From an uncultured Erysipelotrichaceae bacterium (GTDB lineage: Bacteria; Bacillota_I; Bacilli_A; RF39; UBA660), in contig CACXEC010000042.1 in assembly GCA_902766545.1 (NCBI GenBank), forward strand, positions 1-18,531: 18,531 nt of DNA, read 5' to 3'. The translations under genes and the position numbers were made by a program. Shown piece by piece: positions 1-7,674 of this stretch. Numbering within the stretch: the stretch's first letter is position 1; the number at the start of each line of letters is the position of its first letter. The notes under the pieces are model-generated. The model was not told the origin of the DNA and ran no database searches. It saw only the letters and a program-made list of their open reading frames with translations.

Positions 1-1001
1 AAAGATAATGAATTACAATATTCTTTAATTAATTTATCTACTTGATTTTTAAAATCTATTATTAAATTATCTAACGAATCAATACTAAAATTATCTTTAA
101 AATTATCTAATAATAAACTTATAATTTCATCCATTTTAGTACTTAAAAATGAATAGCCATAGTTGCAAAAATTATCTTTTTCTTTTTGCATAGCTTCTTG
201 AACTTTTTTTAATAACGTATCTTTAATTTTCCCGTGGAAAAGATTAATAATCTTTTCTTCCTCTTCTAAATTTCCAATTTTTCCTTCTATTATTGAGCTT
301 TTAAGCTGCTCTTCTATAAATACATTAACAGTATCTTGTAAATGACTATATAAATCTACATATTTTTTGCTTTCCATTAGTAGTCTTTCTTTAAAGACAC
401 CAATTTTTCCAAAAGAATAATTTTTTTCTTTAACCTTGCGCAATAATTCATTAAAAAAATCTCTAATAGATAAGGTATAATCTATTTCGCCAAACTCTTC
501 TTTAGTTATACCATTTTCATTTAAAAAAATAGTTTCTAATTCTCTTAATTTATTATTAAGTTTTTCCTCAGCTTCAGCATATAGTGCGCTACTGGGCCTA
601 CTTCCTAAATAAATATAAAACTCATAATCAGTAATAATATTTGAAAACTCTTTACTAATTTTTCTAAAATATGAAGCACAATTCTTATCTATTTTACTAT
701 TTCTTTTTCTTAGCTTTTTTACTAATTCTTCTCTATTCTTCATTATTGAATCAGTAAAATCGGCCCAATCAAATGAGCTACTATCAAATGCTGGCGAAGT
801 TTTTCCAGTTAATACAGCATTAGCTTCATTTATTTCTCTTATTTTTTCTGATGCTTCATTTTCTTCCATTGTTCTTAAACCATCTGCATATCTTTTTATA
901 GCGTTACGATATGCTTTTTTTCTATCTTCATCAGTATAATTAGCAGGAAGTCCAAGTATTTCTTCAGCTTTTCTTTTAGAATATTTTGAAATGCCCAACA
1001 T
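1..1001 (-). CDS. J-like domain protein without HPD (partial, C-terminus outside window)
   Basis: An open frame of 333 codons runs from ATG at 1001 to the window edge with no stop, so the C-terminus is missing. Residues about 12-57 resemble a DnaJ J-domain: EEILGL, then a helix with KKAYRNAIKRY, then a second helix with EKIREINEANAVL, close to the canonical KKAYRKLAxKYHPD and EEKFKEINEAYEVL. The HPD tripeptide that triggers Hsp70 ATPase is replaced by ADG after the tyrosine. The rest is charged and helical (many E/K/N/L), with no signal peptide or membrane segment, so the protein is probably cytoplasmic. The start is supported by AAAGGGGG about 6 bases upstream and a strong promoter at 1029-1056. 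Known of the family: HPD loss usually abolishes DnaK stimulation. Inferred: a scaffold or J-like protein rather than a cochaperone. The function beyond the domain is unknown. Confidence 0.85.
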   Translation of the reverse strand, partial: MLGISKYSKRKAEEILGLPANYTDEDRKKAYRNAIKRYADGLRTMEENEASEKIREINEANAVLTGKTSPAFDSSSFDWADFTDSIMKNREELVKKLRKRNSKIDKNCASYFRKISKEFSNIITDYEFYIYLGSRPSSALYAEAEEKLNNKLRELETIFLNENGITKEEFGEIDYTLSIRDFFNELLRKVKEKNYSFGKIGVFKERLLMESKKYVDLYSHLQDTVNVFIEEQLKSSIIEGKIGNLEEEEKIINLFHGKIKDTLLKKVQEAMQKEKDNFCNYGYSFLSTKMDEIISLLLDNFKDNFSIDSLDNLIIDFKNQVDKLIKEYCNSLS

Positions 1002-1028
1002 AATTATCCCCCTTTAAAAATTGCAGTT

Positions 1029-1056
1029 ATTATAACATAGTTTTTAATTATTGCAA
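1029..1056 (-). promoter_or_regulatory. Promoter of the J-like gene
   Basis: On the minus strand, TTGCAA (1051-1056) and TATAAT (1029-1034) are separated by 16 bases, with TGT just before the -10 (extended -10). The predicted start falls about 20 bases before the ATG at 1001, leaving room for the AAAGGGGG ribosome binding site. Confidence 0.75.
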
Positions 1057-1062
1057 ATTATA

Positions 1063-1090
1063 AAAAAATTGGACAACGATCCAATTTTTT
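1063..1090. terminator. Bidirectional intrinsic terminator
   Basis: An 11-bp stem (1063-1073 with 1080-1090) closes a CAACGA loop, flanked by an A-run on one side and a T-run on the other. It can end minus-strand transcription from the DUF362/DUF3267 pair before the J-like gene promoter. Confidence 0.8.
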
Positions 1091-1134
1091 ATTTTTTAAG
1101 TTCTAATCCATCTTTATAGGCATTACCATACTTT

Positions 1135-1836
1135 TTAGTCTAATATAAAATTGATTAGTAATAATAAAAATCCATAAATAGTAAATGCTATCATACTAAT
1201 AGTACTTTTTTGACTAATTCTAATTTTCTTTAAGTCTTCTTTAAGTAATTTTGTCTTGGTTTCAACAAAATCAAGTCCATATAATTTTCTTTTACTTAAA
1301 TCTTCAGCACTATATAGACCAAAGGCAATTGGATCATCGTACTCGGAGAATTCATAATCTTTTATTTTAATTAAATTATAAAACATTATAAAATCACCTG
1401 CACAGCCGGAAATATTCAATATAGAAAGAATTACTAAGGTATATGAATTTATTATATATCCAATAATAATGGTCACTATACCTAGAAAGAAAAAGGGATA
1501 TAACAAAGAAATTAAAATATTTTTTTTACTAATGTTTTGTTTACATAAACAGCATAGAATTCCTTTTTCTAAGTAAGCTCCATATGTAATATTTTTAAAC
1601 TTAGCTCCATGTAAAACATATGCTATACTATGAAATATTTCATGTAATATAAAATATGGAAACATTAATATTACAATTAAAGGCATCGCATTATATATTT
1701 CATCTGCTAGTTCGCCAATAGTTAATTTTTGGAGATAAACTACCATAAATATAATAAACAATAATATACCTATAATTGAACTTATAATATTTAATTTTCT
1801 TGTATTCATTTTAAACAAATAATACTTTTTTTTCAT
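1135..1836 (-). CDS. DUF3267 zincin-like membrane metalloprotease
   Basis: A 233-aa integral membrane protein. The first membrane segment is about residues 17-35. A second, at about 52-75, carries HEIFH at 65-69, an HExxH zinc site embedded in the membrane. Further hydrophobic segments follow at about 106-143. NISGCAGD (141-148) matches the N-x-G-x-x-G-D signature expected of DUF3267 putative zincin peptidases, the aspartate being a candidate third ligand. The tail is cytoplasmic-looking and charged. A CCLC cluster (95-98) between segments is unusual. The start is backed by AGAGGAA 5 bases before ATG. It lies 22 bases downstream of the DUF362 gene with no terminator between, so it is probably co-transcribed. 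The substrate is unknown. Family assignment rests on the motif and topology, not on a search. Confidence 0.8.
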   Translation of the reverse strand: MKKKYYLFKMNTRKLNIISSIIGILLFIIFMVVYLQKLTIGELADEIYNAMPLIVILMFPYFILHEIFHSIAYVLHGAKFKNITYGAYLEKGILCCLCKQNISKKNILISLLYPFFFLGIVTIIIGYIINSYTLVILSILNISGCAGDFIMFYNLIKIKDYEFSEYDDPIAFGLYSAEDLSKRKLYGLDFVETKTKLLKEDLKKIRISQKSTISMIAFTIYGFLLLLINFILD

Positions 1837-1858
1837 ATGCTTCCTCTAATTGAATAGG

Positions 1859-2746
1859 TTAATTAAGCTCTACAAGTTCATATTCTCTTGTACCTAGTCC
1901 GATTTCTTCGGCATATGGTAAAATGTGTCTTCCATTCTGTCTTTCAATACGGGCTATTAAAGCATCTTTTCCAGGATCATTTGAGTTCCAAACTAAATCA
2001 ATACATGCTTGATCAAGAGCTACTGGATCTAGTGATGCTAATATACCAATATCTTGCATTACAGGTGTGCCTTGATTAGCGTCACAATCACAATCAACAC
2101 TCATATTATTCATAATATCAATATAAAGTATTTTCTTACCATTATTTTTAATATAATCATGAACTGCTTTTGCTGCTTCGGCCATAGATTCTAAAAAATC
2201 ATTTTGAGCAGGTAAATTATTCCAACATTCATCTGGATTTTTAGTTTTTCCAGCTGAATGAATGTAAGCTTTTCCATTACGAGATGCTATACCGATAGAT
2301 TGATTTTTTAGTACTCCACCAAATCCTCCCATAGCATGTCCTTTAAAATGGGCCAAATTTAAAATACTATCATAGTTATCTATGTTAGCTCCAACAATAT
2401 CAACATCTAAGTGTTTACCATTTACAGGAATTTCTATTTCACCTTTATCATCCATGATATCAACATCTGCAATATCCAAAAAGCCATGTTCTTTGGCTAC
2501 TTCTAAATGTTCTTCAGCGGTATTTCTAGCTCCACCATAAGCAGTATTGCATTCAATTATTGTACCATTTAATTTTTTTACTAACTCTCCTATTAGTTTT
2601 GGCTTTAAATAGTTGATACTTCCTTTTTCACCATTAGATATTTTAATACCTACTTTTCCATCTAATTCTACTCTCAATTTTTCATATATTTCAACTAATG
2701 ATTCGGGAGTGATTTCTTTAGTTATATATACAATTGATTTTTCCAT
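1859..2746 (-). CDS. DUF362 domain-containing protein
   Basis: A 295-aa soluble protein. It matches the DUF362 core: a glycine-rich block HFKGHAMGGFGGVLKN (133-148) resembling the family's K-x-H-x-x-x-G-x-x-x-x-x-K-N signature, then SLDPVALDQACID (238-250) near the end. Many DUF362 proteins carry an added 4Fe-4S ferredoxin domain; this one has no CxxCxxCxxxC motif. It has only a few isolated cysteines, including a CDC pair at 219-221. Upstream of ATG is AAAGGAAC with 5-base spacing, and a good promoter lies at 2770-2798. No signal peptide is seen, so it is probably cytoplasmic. The biochemical role of stand-alone DUF362 proteins is not established, and none is claimed here. It is first in a two-gene unit with the DUF3267 protease. 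Confidence 0.85.
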   Translation of the reverse strand: MEKSIVYITKEITPESLVEIYEKLRVELDGKVGIKISNGEKGSINYLKPKLIGELVKKLNGTIIECNTAYGGARNTAEEHLEVAKEHGFLDIADVDIMDDKGEIEIPVNGKHLDVDIVGANIDNYDSILNLAHFKGHAMGGFGGVLKNQSIGIASRNGKAYIHSAGKTKNPDECWNNLPAQNDFLESMAEAAKAVHDYIKNNGKKILYIDIMNNMSVDCDCDANQGTPVMQDIGILASLDPVALDQACIDLVWNSNDPGKDALIARIERQNGRHILPYAEEIGLGTREYELVELN

Positions 2747-2769
2747 AATATGTTCCTTTCTCTATATTA

Positions 2770-2798
2770 ATTTTATCATGGTTTAATTCTATTTACAA
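2770..2798 (-). promoter_or_regulatory. Promoter of the DUF362/DUF3267 unit
   Basis: TTGTAA (2793-2798), 17 bases, then TAAAAT (2770-2775) with a preceding TGA forming an extended -10, all read on the minus strand. The predicted leader is about 17 bases and contains the AAAGGAAC ribosome binding site. Confidence 0.7.
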
Positions 2799-2857
2799 TT
2801 TCAAGATAAAACATATGCATTTTACTTCTTATAAAATATTTCAAATAAAGAATTATT

Positions 2858-2886
2858 AAAATAGATATGTTTGACATATCTATTTT
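2858..2886 (-). terminator. Terminator overlapping the carboxypeptidase stop
   Basis: A perfect 12-bp inverted repeat (2858-2869 with 2875-2886) closes a 5-base loop. The D-Ala-D-Ala carboxypeptidase stop codon TAG (2880-2882) lies inside the stem. The following T-rich stretch on the minus strand is only moderate (TTTTAATAATTC). Confidence 0.7.
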
Positions 2887-4016
2887 CCAATTAAAATATA
2901 TTTTAAATTTCTTTTGTATAAATCCCAAATATTTGCTTTTTTAACGTCTTCTTTAATTATTATATCTACGGTTTTAATTACTATACCATTAGATATTACT
3001 TCTAAATTTCCTACTGTTTTTCCTTTTTTTACCGGAGCTTTAATTTGATTAATGGACTTAATATTATAAGTATATGATTTTTCTTCGTTTATAGACTCAA
3101 TATTAGTAGCATCTTCAGCTAAAATAATATTTACGGTTTCCTTTTTACCATTTATTACTTCAATGCGTCCTAAATCTTTTTTTCTTTTTAAAATTGTTTT
3201 TATTTTATAATTTGAAAATCCATAATTAAGTAAATCTATTGTTTCACTATTTCTAATTTGACTTGTTGGTTCTTTCATTAATACACTTATTAGTCGCATA
3301 TCTCCCCTTTTAGCAGTTGCTGTTAAGCAATATCCGGCATTGGATGTATAGCCTGTTTTTAAACCATCTAAGCCATTGTAATATTTTATTAATTTATTCG
3401 TATTTACCATCCAAGTACTTGTTCCATCTGGCTTTTGTAAATATGCTTCATAAGTACTTGAATATTTTAAGATATCTTCATACTTTAAAAGCTCTCTTGC
3501 AAATAAAGCCATATCTTGTGCGGTTGTATAATGATTGGGATCATCTAAGCCGTGAACATTTGCAAAATTAGTATTTGTTGCACCTAATTTTTTAGCTTTT
3601 TCATTCATTTTTTGTACGAATGCTGATGTACTTCCACTTATTGCCTCAGCCATAGCTACTGCAGAATCATTTGCACTAGCTATGGCAATGCTTCTTAAAA
3701 GTTCCTCTGCTTTAAAAGAAGTATTTGGCTGCAAAAAGACTTGACTTCCTCCCATTGAAGATGCATTATTTGAGACAAATATCATATCATCTAGTTTTAT
3801 TTTACCTTCATCAATAGCTTCCATTATTAATAACATTGTCATTATTTTTGTCATTGATGCTGGAGCTAGTTTTTCATTTGCATTTTTTTCATACAGTATC
3901 TTTCCTGTTGAATATTCCATTAAAATTCCCGATGTAGCATTTGGAGTATAATCTTCACTGGCTTTAACTACAATAGGAAAAGATAACAAAATTATAATAG
4001 CTAATATTTTTTTCAT
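2880..4016 (-). CDS. D-alanyl-D-alanine carboxypeptidase (PBP5/DacA-DacF type, peptidase S11)
   Basis: Trims the terminal D-alanine from peptidoglycan pentapeptides on the outer face of the membrane, limiting cross-linking. The 378 aa start with a signal peptide (KK, then a hydrophobic run at about 4-18, cleavage likely after KAS). All three penicillin-binding motifs are present and correctly spaced: S54-M-T-K57 (SxxK), S114-A-N (SxN) and K220-T-G. A PBP5-type C-terminal beta domain follows (about 270-355). The end is a basic, aromatic stretch (IWDLYKRNLKYILIGK) that could be an amphipathic membrane anchor. The length is typical for the family. AGGTGA precedes ATG by about 4 bases. It is flanked by terminators at 4068-4096 and 2858-2886, so it is probably monocistronic. 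The exact orthologue (dacA or dacF) cannot be fixed by eye. Confidence 0.95.
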   Translation of the reverse strand: MKKILAIIILLSFPIVVKASEDYTPNATSGILMEYSTGKILYEKNANEKLAPASMTKIMTMLLIMEAIDEGKIKLDDMIFVSNNASSMGGSQVFLQPNTSFKAEELLRSIAIASANDSAVAMAEAISGSTSAFVQKMNEKAKKLGATNTNFANVHGLDDPNHYTTAQDMALFARELLKYEDILKYSSTYEAYLQKPDGTSTWMVNTNKLIKYYNGLDGLKTGYTSNAGYCLTATAKRGDMRLISVLMKEPTSQIRNSETIDLLNYGFSNYKIKTILKRKKDLGRIEVINGKKETVNIILAEDATNIESINEEKSYTYNIKSINQIKAPVKKGKTVGNLEVISNGIVIKTVDIIIKEDVKKANIWDLYKRNLKYILIGK

Positions 4017-4067
4017 AAATCACCTATTAAAGATTATTCAATTAGATACAATTAATTCACTTTAAAT

Positions 4068-4096
4068 AAAAAACTACTTTTTATTAGTAGTTTTTT
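4068..4096 (-). terminator. Terminator of the lipoprotein gene
   Basis: An 11-bp stem (4068-4078 with 4086-4096) and 7-base loop, with six T's on the minus strand forming part of the stem. The TAA stop of the lipoprotein gene (4096-4098) sits at the foot of the hairpin. Confidence 0.8.
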
Positions 4097-4632
4097 TAGT
4101 GCATATATATACCATGAATCTTTTCCAAATCCTCAGTACTTAAATTGTCAATTGTCCATTCATTATTGACCTTAGTTAAATTAAATGTAATTGTATAAGT
4201 TACTCTTTCTTTTGCATTATTTAATTCCTTCGTACGATAATCTAATGCCTTATTTGAATCATAAGTGCCATCACTAGAAAACTCATCTGGATTTAAAGTA
4301 ATATAATTATTTGAATCAGTTTCAGTCTTATAATAATCATATACCTCAATTTGAGCTGTAACTGTGGCATTATCTCCATCAATTGTTTCATCTTTAATTT
4401 GGTATGTTAAATCATTATATTGTCTTAAATATACTTCTTTATAAGCATTAAATGTTTTAACATCAGATGTTTGGGAATTTAGGTAATCTTCGAGCTCTGA
4501 TATTATCACATCATTATTATTTTGATAATTCATTAATAGTCTTTCAACTTTACCTTTTGGGGTGTTATTATTACATCCAAATAATAATGCAGTTAGAATG
4601 ATTAATCCCATTAAATATATTTTTTTCTTCAT
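4096..4632 (-). CDS. Small secreted lipoprotein of unknown function
   Basis: 178 aa. The N-terminus is a lipoprotein signal: MKKK, a hydrophobic run, then lipobox L-F-G-C with lipidated C20. The mature part is polar (N/D/T/E-rich), with alternating segments typical of a small alpha+beta extracytoplasmic domain: about 60 residues of helix, then strands ending in the pattern VNNEWTIDNLS. This resembles the general layout of DUF4878/NTF2-like lipoproteins, but I do not assign a family. The start was moved to ATG 4632: the frame extends 26 codons further upstream, but only this ATG has a Shine-Dalgarno (AGAGGAG, 5 bases away) and puts the signal peptide at the N-terminus. The longer reading would overlap the next gene. 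No clear promoter is visible between it and the terminator upstream. Confidence 0.85.
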   Translation of the reverse strand: MKKKIYLMGLIILTALLFGCNNNTPKGKVERLLMNYQNNNDVIISELEDYLNSQTSDVKTFNAYKEVYLRQYNDLTYQIKDETIDGDNATVTAQIEVYDYYKTETDSNNYITLNPDEFSSDGTYDSNKALDYRTKELNNAKERVTYTITFNLTKVNNEWTIDNLSTEDLEKIHGIYMH

Positions 4633-4678
4633 ATTATCTCCTCTGATAATATTTTGCCTTAATATTATTTTTTTATAC

Positions 4679-4711
4679 AAAAAAGTTGATAATCTAATCA
4701 AGATTATCAAC
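4679..4711 (-). terminator. Terminator overlapping the DUF1292-like gene end
   Basis: An 11-bp stem (4685-4695 with 4701-4711), loop AATCA, and six T's on the minus strand (4679-4684). The TAG stop (4694-4696) of the upstream gene is inside the hairpin. Confidence 0.85.
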
Positions 4712-4954
4712 TGCTTCCATAAGTCTTTTTATAAATACAGATGTTATATACTTAAAAATCTCCGGATCTGTTTCTTCAACTAAATAAATATTGTCTCCTT
4801 CTTTTTCTTCTTTAAATATACATGATTTACCATCTTCAGTCGGCTCATTTCCAGCTAATTCTAAACCAAGATAATACTTATTCCCGTTTTGAACAGTTTC
4901 TTCACATATATACCATCTTTCAGTTTCATCAAGTGTCACAACTTTGCCCTTCAT
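4694..4954 (-). CDS. Small DUF1292-like protein
   Basis: An 86-aa acidic soluble protein. It begins KVVTLDETERWYICEETVQNGNKYYLGLEL and continues with a strand-rich region (CIFKEEKEGDNIYLVEE) and a C-terminal helix (PEIFKYITSVFIKRLMEAV). This layout of a short beta sandwich, an acidic linker and a terminal helix resembles DUF1292 (YrzB-like) proteins, which have no established function. The family call is by resemblance only. AAGGAGAG lies about 4 bases before ATG. It starts 38 bases after the 734-aa protein gene with no terminator between, so the two are probably co-transcribed and end at 4679-4711. Confidence 0.7.
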   Translation of the reverse strand: MKGKVVTLDETERWYICEETVQNGNKYYLGLELAGNEPTEDGKSCIFKEEKEGDNIYLVEETDPEIFKYITSVFIKRLMEAVDNLD

Positions 4955-4992
4955 AATACTCTCCTTTTCATTTTTTAGTATCTATTATGAAT

Positions 4993-7197
4993 TTAAAATG
5001 CCATCCCTTTATCTTTATCTTTTTCAGGTGTTTCCATTTCTTTCATAGCTTTATCAATTCCAGATAATTCACTGACTAAATCTTCTTCGTCTGGAGATAT
5101 ACTTTCTCCTTTACTAGATTTTTTGGATAATGTACTTTTAATTTTATCAACTATGCCAGTAAATTTTTTAATGATTGTTCTATCGATTGGTTCTAAAACT
5201 TTACTAACTTTTTTCGTTTTTCTCAAGCCAGTTAATACTACCGTTCCGGCAGCAACAATAACTCCTAGGGTTCCTCCGCTTAGAGCAAGTGCTGCAACTG
5301 TACCTACAACACCTAATTTAAGGTATTGTAATGCCATAAAGTCATTAATACCAAATTCTTCTATTTTGGTTATTAGCTTTCTTTTCTTAGGTTTTCTTTC
5401 TATTTCGTCTTCATCATCGTCAAGATCAAATGATTCCATTGGTGGCGCAACTTCTTCAAAAGATTCACTTGCGGATGCTGCTACAGGTGGCTCATCAACT
5501 TTATGAGTTGCTCCATCTAAAACTGGAGATTCTTTTTCTTCTGGTTTAATTATTAATTCTTTCTTTCTAGATAAGTCAAAATATTCAGCTGAATATCTGA
5601 CTTCTTTTCCATCAACTAGGATAGTATATTCCTTATTTCCATTGTATGAAGAAATTCCTACAACTTCATAATCTTTTTCAGGATCTAAATCATTATTTGG
5701 ATCATTTATTGTTTTAAAAATACTATCAAATGGATCACTACCATCTGGTATTGTGGCCTTTTTGCCATTTAATTTGACAAAGTCGCCTATTTCAACTTCA
5801 ACTTTCTTTTCATATTTTTTTCTAGAAAGTTCAAACACATCAGAATCAAATTCTACTTCTTTACCATTAACATCTACGGTAATATAAACTTGTTTTCCTT
5901 CAAGTGCAGGAGTTATTTTTACTACTTTATATTCACCAAAAGTATCTAACTTGAAATCGCTACCATGAGTTGCTGAAAGATCATGATAATGGTCTATTCC
6001 ATATTTAGAAAGTTTAACATAATCGTCCACTTCAATACCATTGATTGTTAAATCTTCAGTTTTCTCTGGTGTATCTATATCAATAACTCTTGTTTTTCTT
6101 TCTTCCCACTCTTTTTCAGTCCAGAATGACGCCCTTGAAAACCAGCCATCTATACCTGAAATTTTGATTTCTTTACCATCATTACGAACAGATTCAATTT
6201 CATATTTTTCGCCTTTTTTTAAAGTGGAAAAATCAACTTTTTCACCAGGAATTCTTCCAATTCGTCCGTTAAAAATTAAATATTCTGATTTTTTATCTTC
6301 TTTAATCTCTTCTTCAGGTTTTGATTCAGTAGATGATACTTCAGATTTTACTTCTTCAGATTTTACTTCTTCTTTAGAAATTGTCTTCACATCAGTTTTA
6401 GCAATTCCTAATGAAGATAATAGTTCACTTAATTCTTTATCATTAACTTCTCTCTTAGTTAAGTCTCTATTTTGAAGTCTTCTAGCTGCTGTTACCATTT
6501 CATAATAACAATCCATTATTTGCTTTCTGCATTCTTGGGAAATATTTAATTTATCTATCGTATTACGTAAATTATTAAAGTCAGCTAGCATTTCATCTCG
6601 ATATTGTGCTCTTCCTCTTGGCGGCAATTCACCTGGTGCACCTAATTCAATTGAGTTCTTGTTTAGAGCTCTTTCGTTTTCAACAAATTCGTCGTATTGT
6701 CTACGGGCTGCTGATTCCTTTTCGGCTTTTTCTTTCTCTAATTCACTAATCCTACTAAATAATGCTGGATATTTACTATGCTTTTCTGCTACAGTCATTT
6801 CAGCATTTTTTTGAATTTCTTCAATTTTAGATTTAATTTGAGCTATTTCTTCAGCAATTTTAGCTATTTCGTCTCTTGAATCATCTATTCTTGTAAAATT
6901 AAAATATTTGCTATTTATGTTTCTAAAAGCTACTTGAAAGGCTAGTTTTTCATCAGTATTGCTTTCAACAAAAGTTCTTTCATTACTTAATAATTCAGCT
7001 ATTTTATAAAAATTGCCAGTTAGTAGTCCCTCTAATTCTTGAGTTTGCTCTAATTCTCCTTTTTCAGTATCGTATGTATTAATCTTCGAAATAAGTTCTT
7101 GAAATTTTGCTTCATTCATACCTTGATAAAACATCATAGGATCTTCGACTACATATCCTTTACTTTCTAGGGTTTTAAACATTTCTTCATAGTTCAT
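4993..7197 (-). CDS. 734-aa coiled-coil, SH3-like repeat and membrane-hairpin protein, unknown function
   Basis: Not recognised as a known family. Residues 1-270 are helical. About 105-180 is heptad-like (AEEIAQIKSKIEEIQK) and probably coiled coil. A K/E/S-rich linker (272-303) contains repeated EEVKSE units. Three beta-rich modules follow (about 304-366, 383-465, 466-547). Modules 2 and 3 are clearly repeated: both open with GIEVDDYVKLS or VEIGDFVKLN and close with VDVNGKEVEFDSDVFELSRKK or ILVDGKEVRYSAEYFDLSRKK. They look like SH3/KOW-type barrels. An acidic P/E/D linker (550-600) leads to a basic patch (RKPKKRK), then a Gly/Ala-rich membrane hairpin or helix (about 622-657) and a charged tail. 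There is no signal peptide, so the bulk is presumably cytoplasmic and tethered by its C-terminus. The start has AGGAGTGAG upstream, and a promoter overlaps the previous gene's stop. Confidence 0.85.
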   Translation of the reverse strand: MNYEEMFKTLESKGYVVEDPMMFYQGMNEAKFQELISKINTYDTEKGELEQTQELEGLLTGNFYKIAELLSNERTFVESNTDEKLAFQVAFRNINSKYFNFTRIDDSRDEIAKIAEEIAQIKSKIEEIQKNAEMTVAEKHSKYPALFSRISELEKEKAEKESAARRQYDEFVENERALNKNSIELGAPGELPPRGRAQYRDEMLADFNNLRNTIDKLNISQECRKQIMDCYYEMVTAARRLQNRDLTKREVNDKELSELLSSLGIAKTDVKTISKEEVKSEEVKSEVSSTESKPEEEIKEDKKSEYLIFNGRIGRIPGEKVDFSTLKKGEKYEIESVRNDGKEIKISGIDGWFSRASFWTEKEWEERKTRVIDIDTPEKTEDLTINGIEVDDYVKLSKYGIDHYHDLSATHGSDFKLDTFGEYKVVKITPALEGKQVYITVDVNGKEVEFDSDVFELSRKKYEKKVEVEIGDFVKLNGKKATIPDGSDPFDSIFKTINDPNNDLDPEKDYEVVGISSYNGNKEYTILVDGKEVRYSAEYFDLSRKKELIIKPEEKESPVLDGATHKVDEPPVAASASESFEEVAPPMESFDLDDDEDEIERKPKKRKLITKIEEFGINDFMALQYLKLGVVGTVAALALSGGTLGVIVAAGTVVLTGLRKTKKVSKVLEPIDRTIIKKFTGIVDKIKSTLSKKSSKGESISPDEEDLVSELSGIDKAMKEMETPEKDKDKGMAF

Positions 7198-7221
7198 AAT
7201 ATTTTCTCACTCCTGCTCTTG

Positions 7222-7250
7222 ATTATAACATAAAAAAGCTAGCTAAGCAA
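7222..7250 (-). promoter_or_regulatory. Promoter of the 734-aa protein gene
   Basis: TTGCTT (7245-7250), 17 bases, TATAAT (7222-7227) with TGT before the -10, on the minus strand. The -35 overlaps the TAG stop (7243-7245) of the upstream coiled-coil gene, so the 734-aa gene can be transcribed separately from it. Confidence 0.75.
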
Positions 7251-7662
7251 ATTCTTCCGTTGTTAGTTTAGCTTTCTTAAGTTCTTCTTCTAAATTTATA
7301 TTGGTTAAATTATAATTTTCTTCTAAATATTTTAGATTTCTATCATTTTCTTTTATTAATTCAACTCTGGTATTTATTCTTTTTATATAATCTTCAATTA
7401 ATTCTTTAACTCTAAAGTCTAGTTTATTCAAATCTATATCCAAACTTAAAGGTTCATCTTCGTTTAATGAACTAACTTTATCTAAATATCTTTTAGGAAA
7501 GTTATTTTGTTCTAGTAAATCATCTATACATTTGGCATATTTTAAAATCTCGGTAACATACGTATCAATATCTTGATTAATATTTTTTACCCTATAAGCT
7601 GCTAATACCCTTTCAGTTGCAACTTTTTCTTCTTCATTTTCAAATAATATATCTGTATTCAT
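7243..7662 (-). CDS. Coiled-coil protein, unknown function
   Basis: A 139-aa, strongly charged, almost entirely helical protein (E, K, L, N, I rich), with no signal peptide, membrane segment or catalytic motif visible. Residues 85-135 (VKELIEDYIKRINTRVELIKEN onward) show heptad-like hydrophobic spacing suited to a coiled coil. A strong AAAGGAGG ribosome binding site lies 4 bases before ATG. It starts 12 bases after the stop of the TasA-like gene, so the two form an operon. A promoter for the next gene overlaps its stop. I do not recognise a family. From position, it may be a cytoplasmic partner of the adjacent secreted protein or of the 734-aa coiled-coil protein; this is inference only. Confidence 0.8.
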   Translation of the reverse strand: MNTDILFENEEEKVATERVLAAYRVKNINQDIDTYVTEILKYAKCIDDLLEQNNFPKRYLDKVSSLNEDEPLSLDIDLNKLDFRVKELIEDYIKRINTRVELIKENDRNLKYLEENYNLTNINLEEELKKAKLTTEEFA

Positions 7663-7674
7663 AATTCCTCCTTT

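Noticed and set aside
1096..1140. A 16-codon minus-strand tail (TKKYGNAYKDGLELKK then TAA) just after the DUF3267 gene, looking like a protein C-terminus.
   Set aside because: It is closed upstream by TAG, has no start or ribosome binding site, and is too short to separate a gene remnant from chance.
4633..4710. 26-codon upstream extension of the lipoprotein frame.
   Set aside because: No ribosome binding site at the upstream start, it overlaps the neighbouring gene and terminator, and it would bury the lipoprotein signal peptide.
5123..6475. Plus-strand open frames inside the 734-aa protein gene.
   Set aside because: Ser-rich shadow frames opposite a Glu/Lys-rich gene, without ribosome binding sites or recognisable domains.
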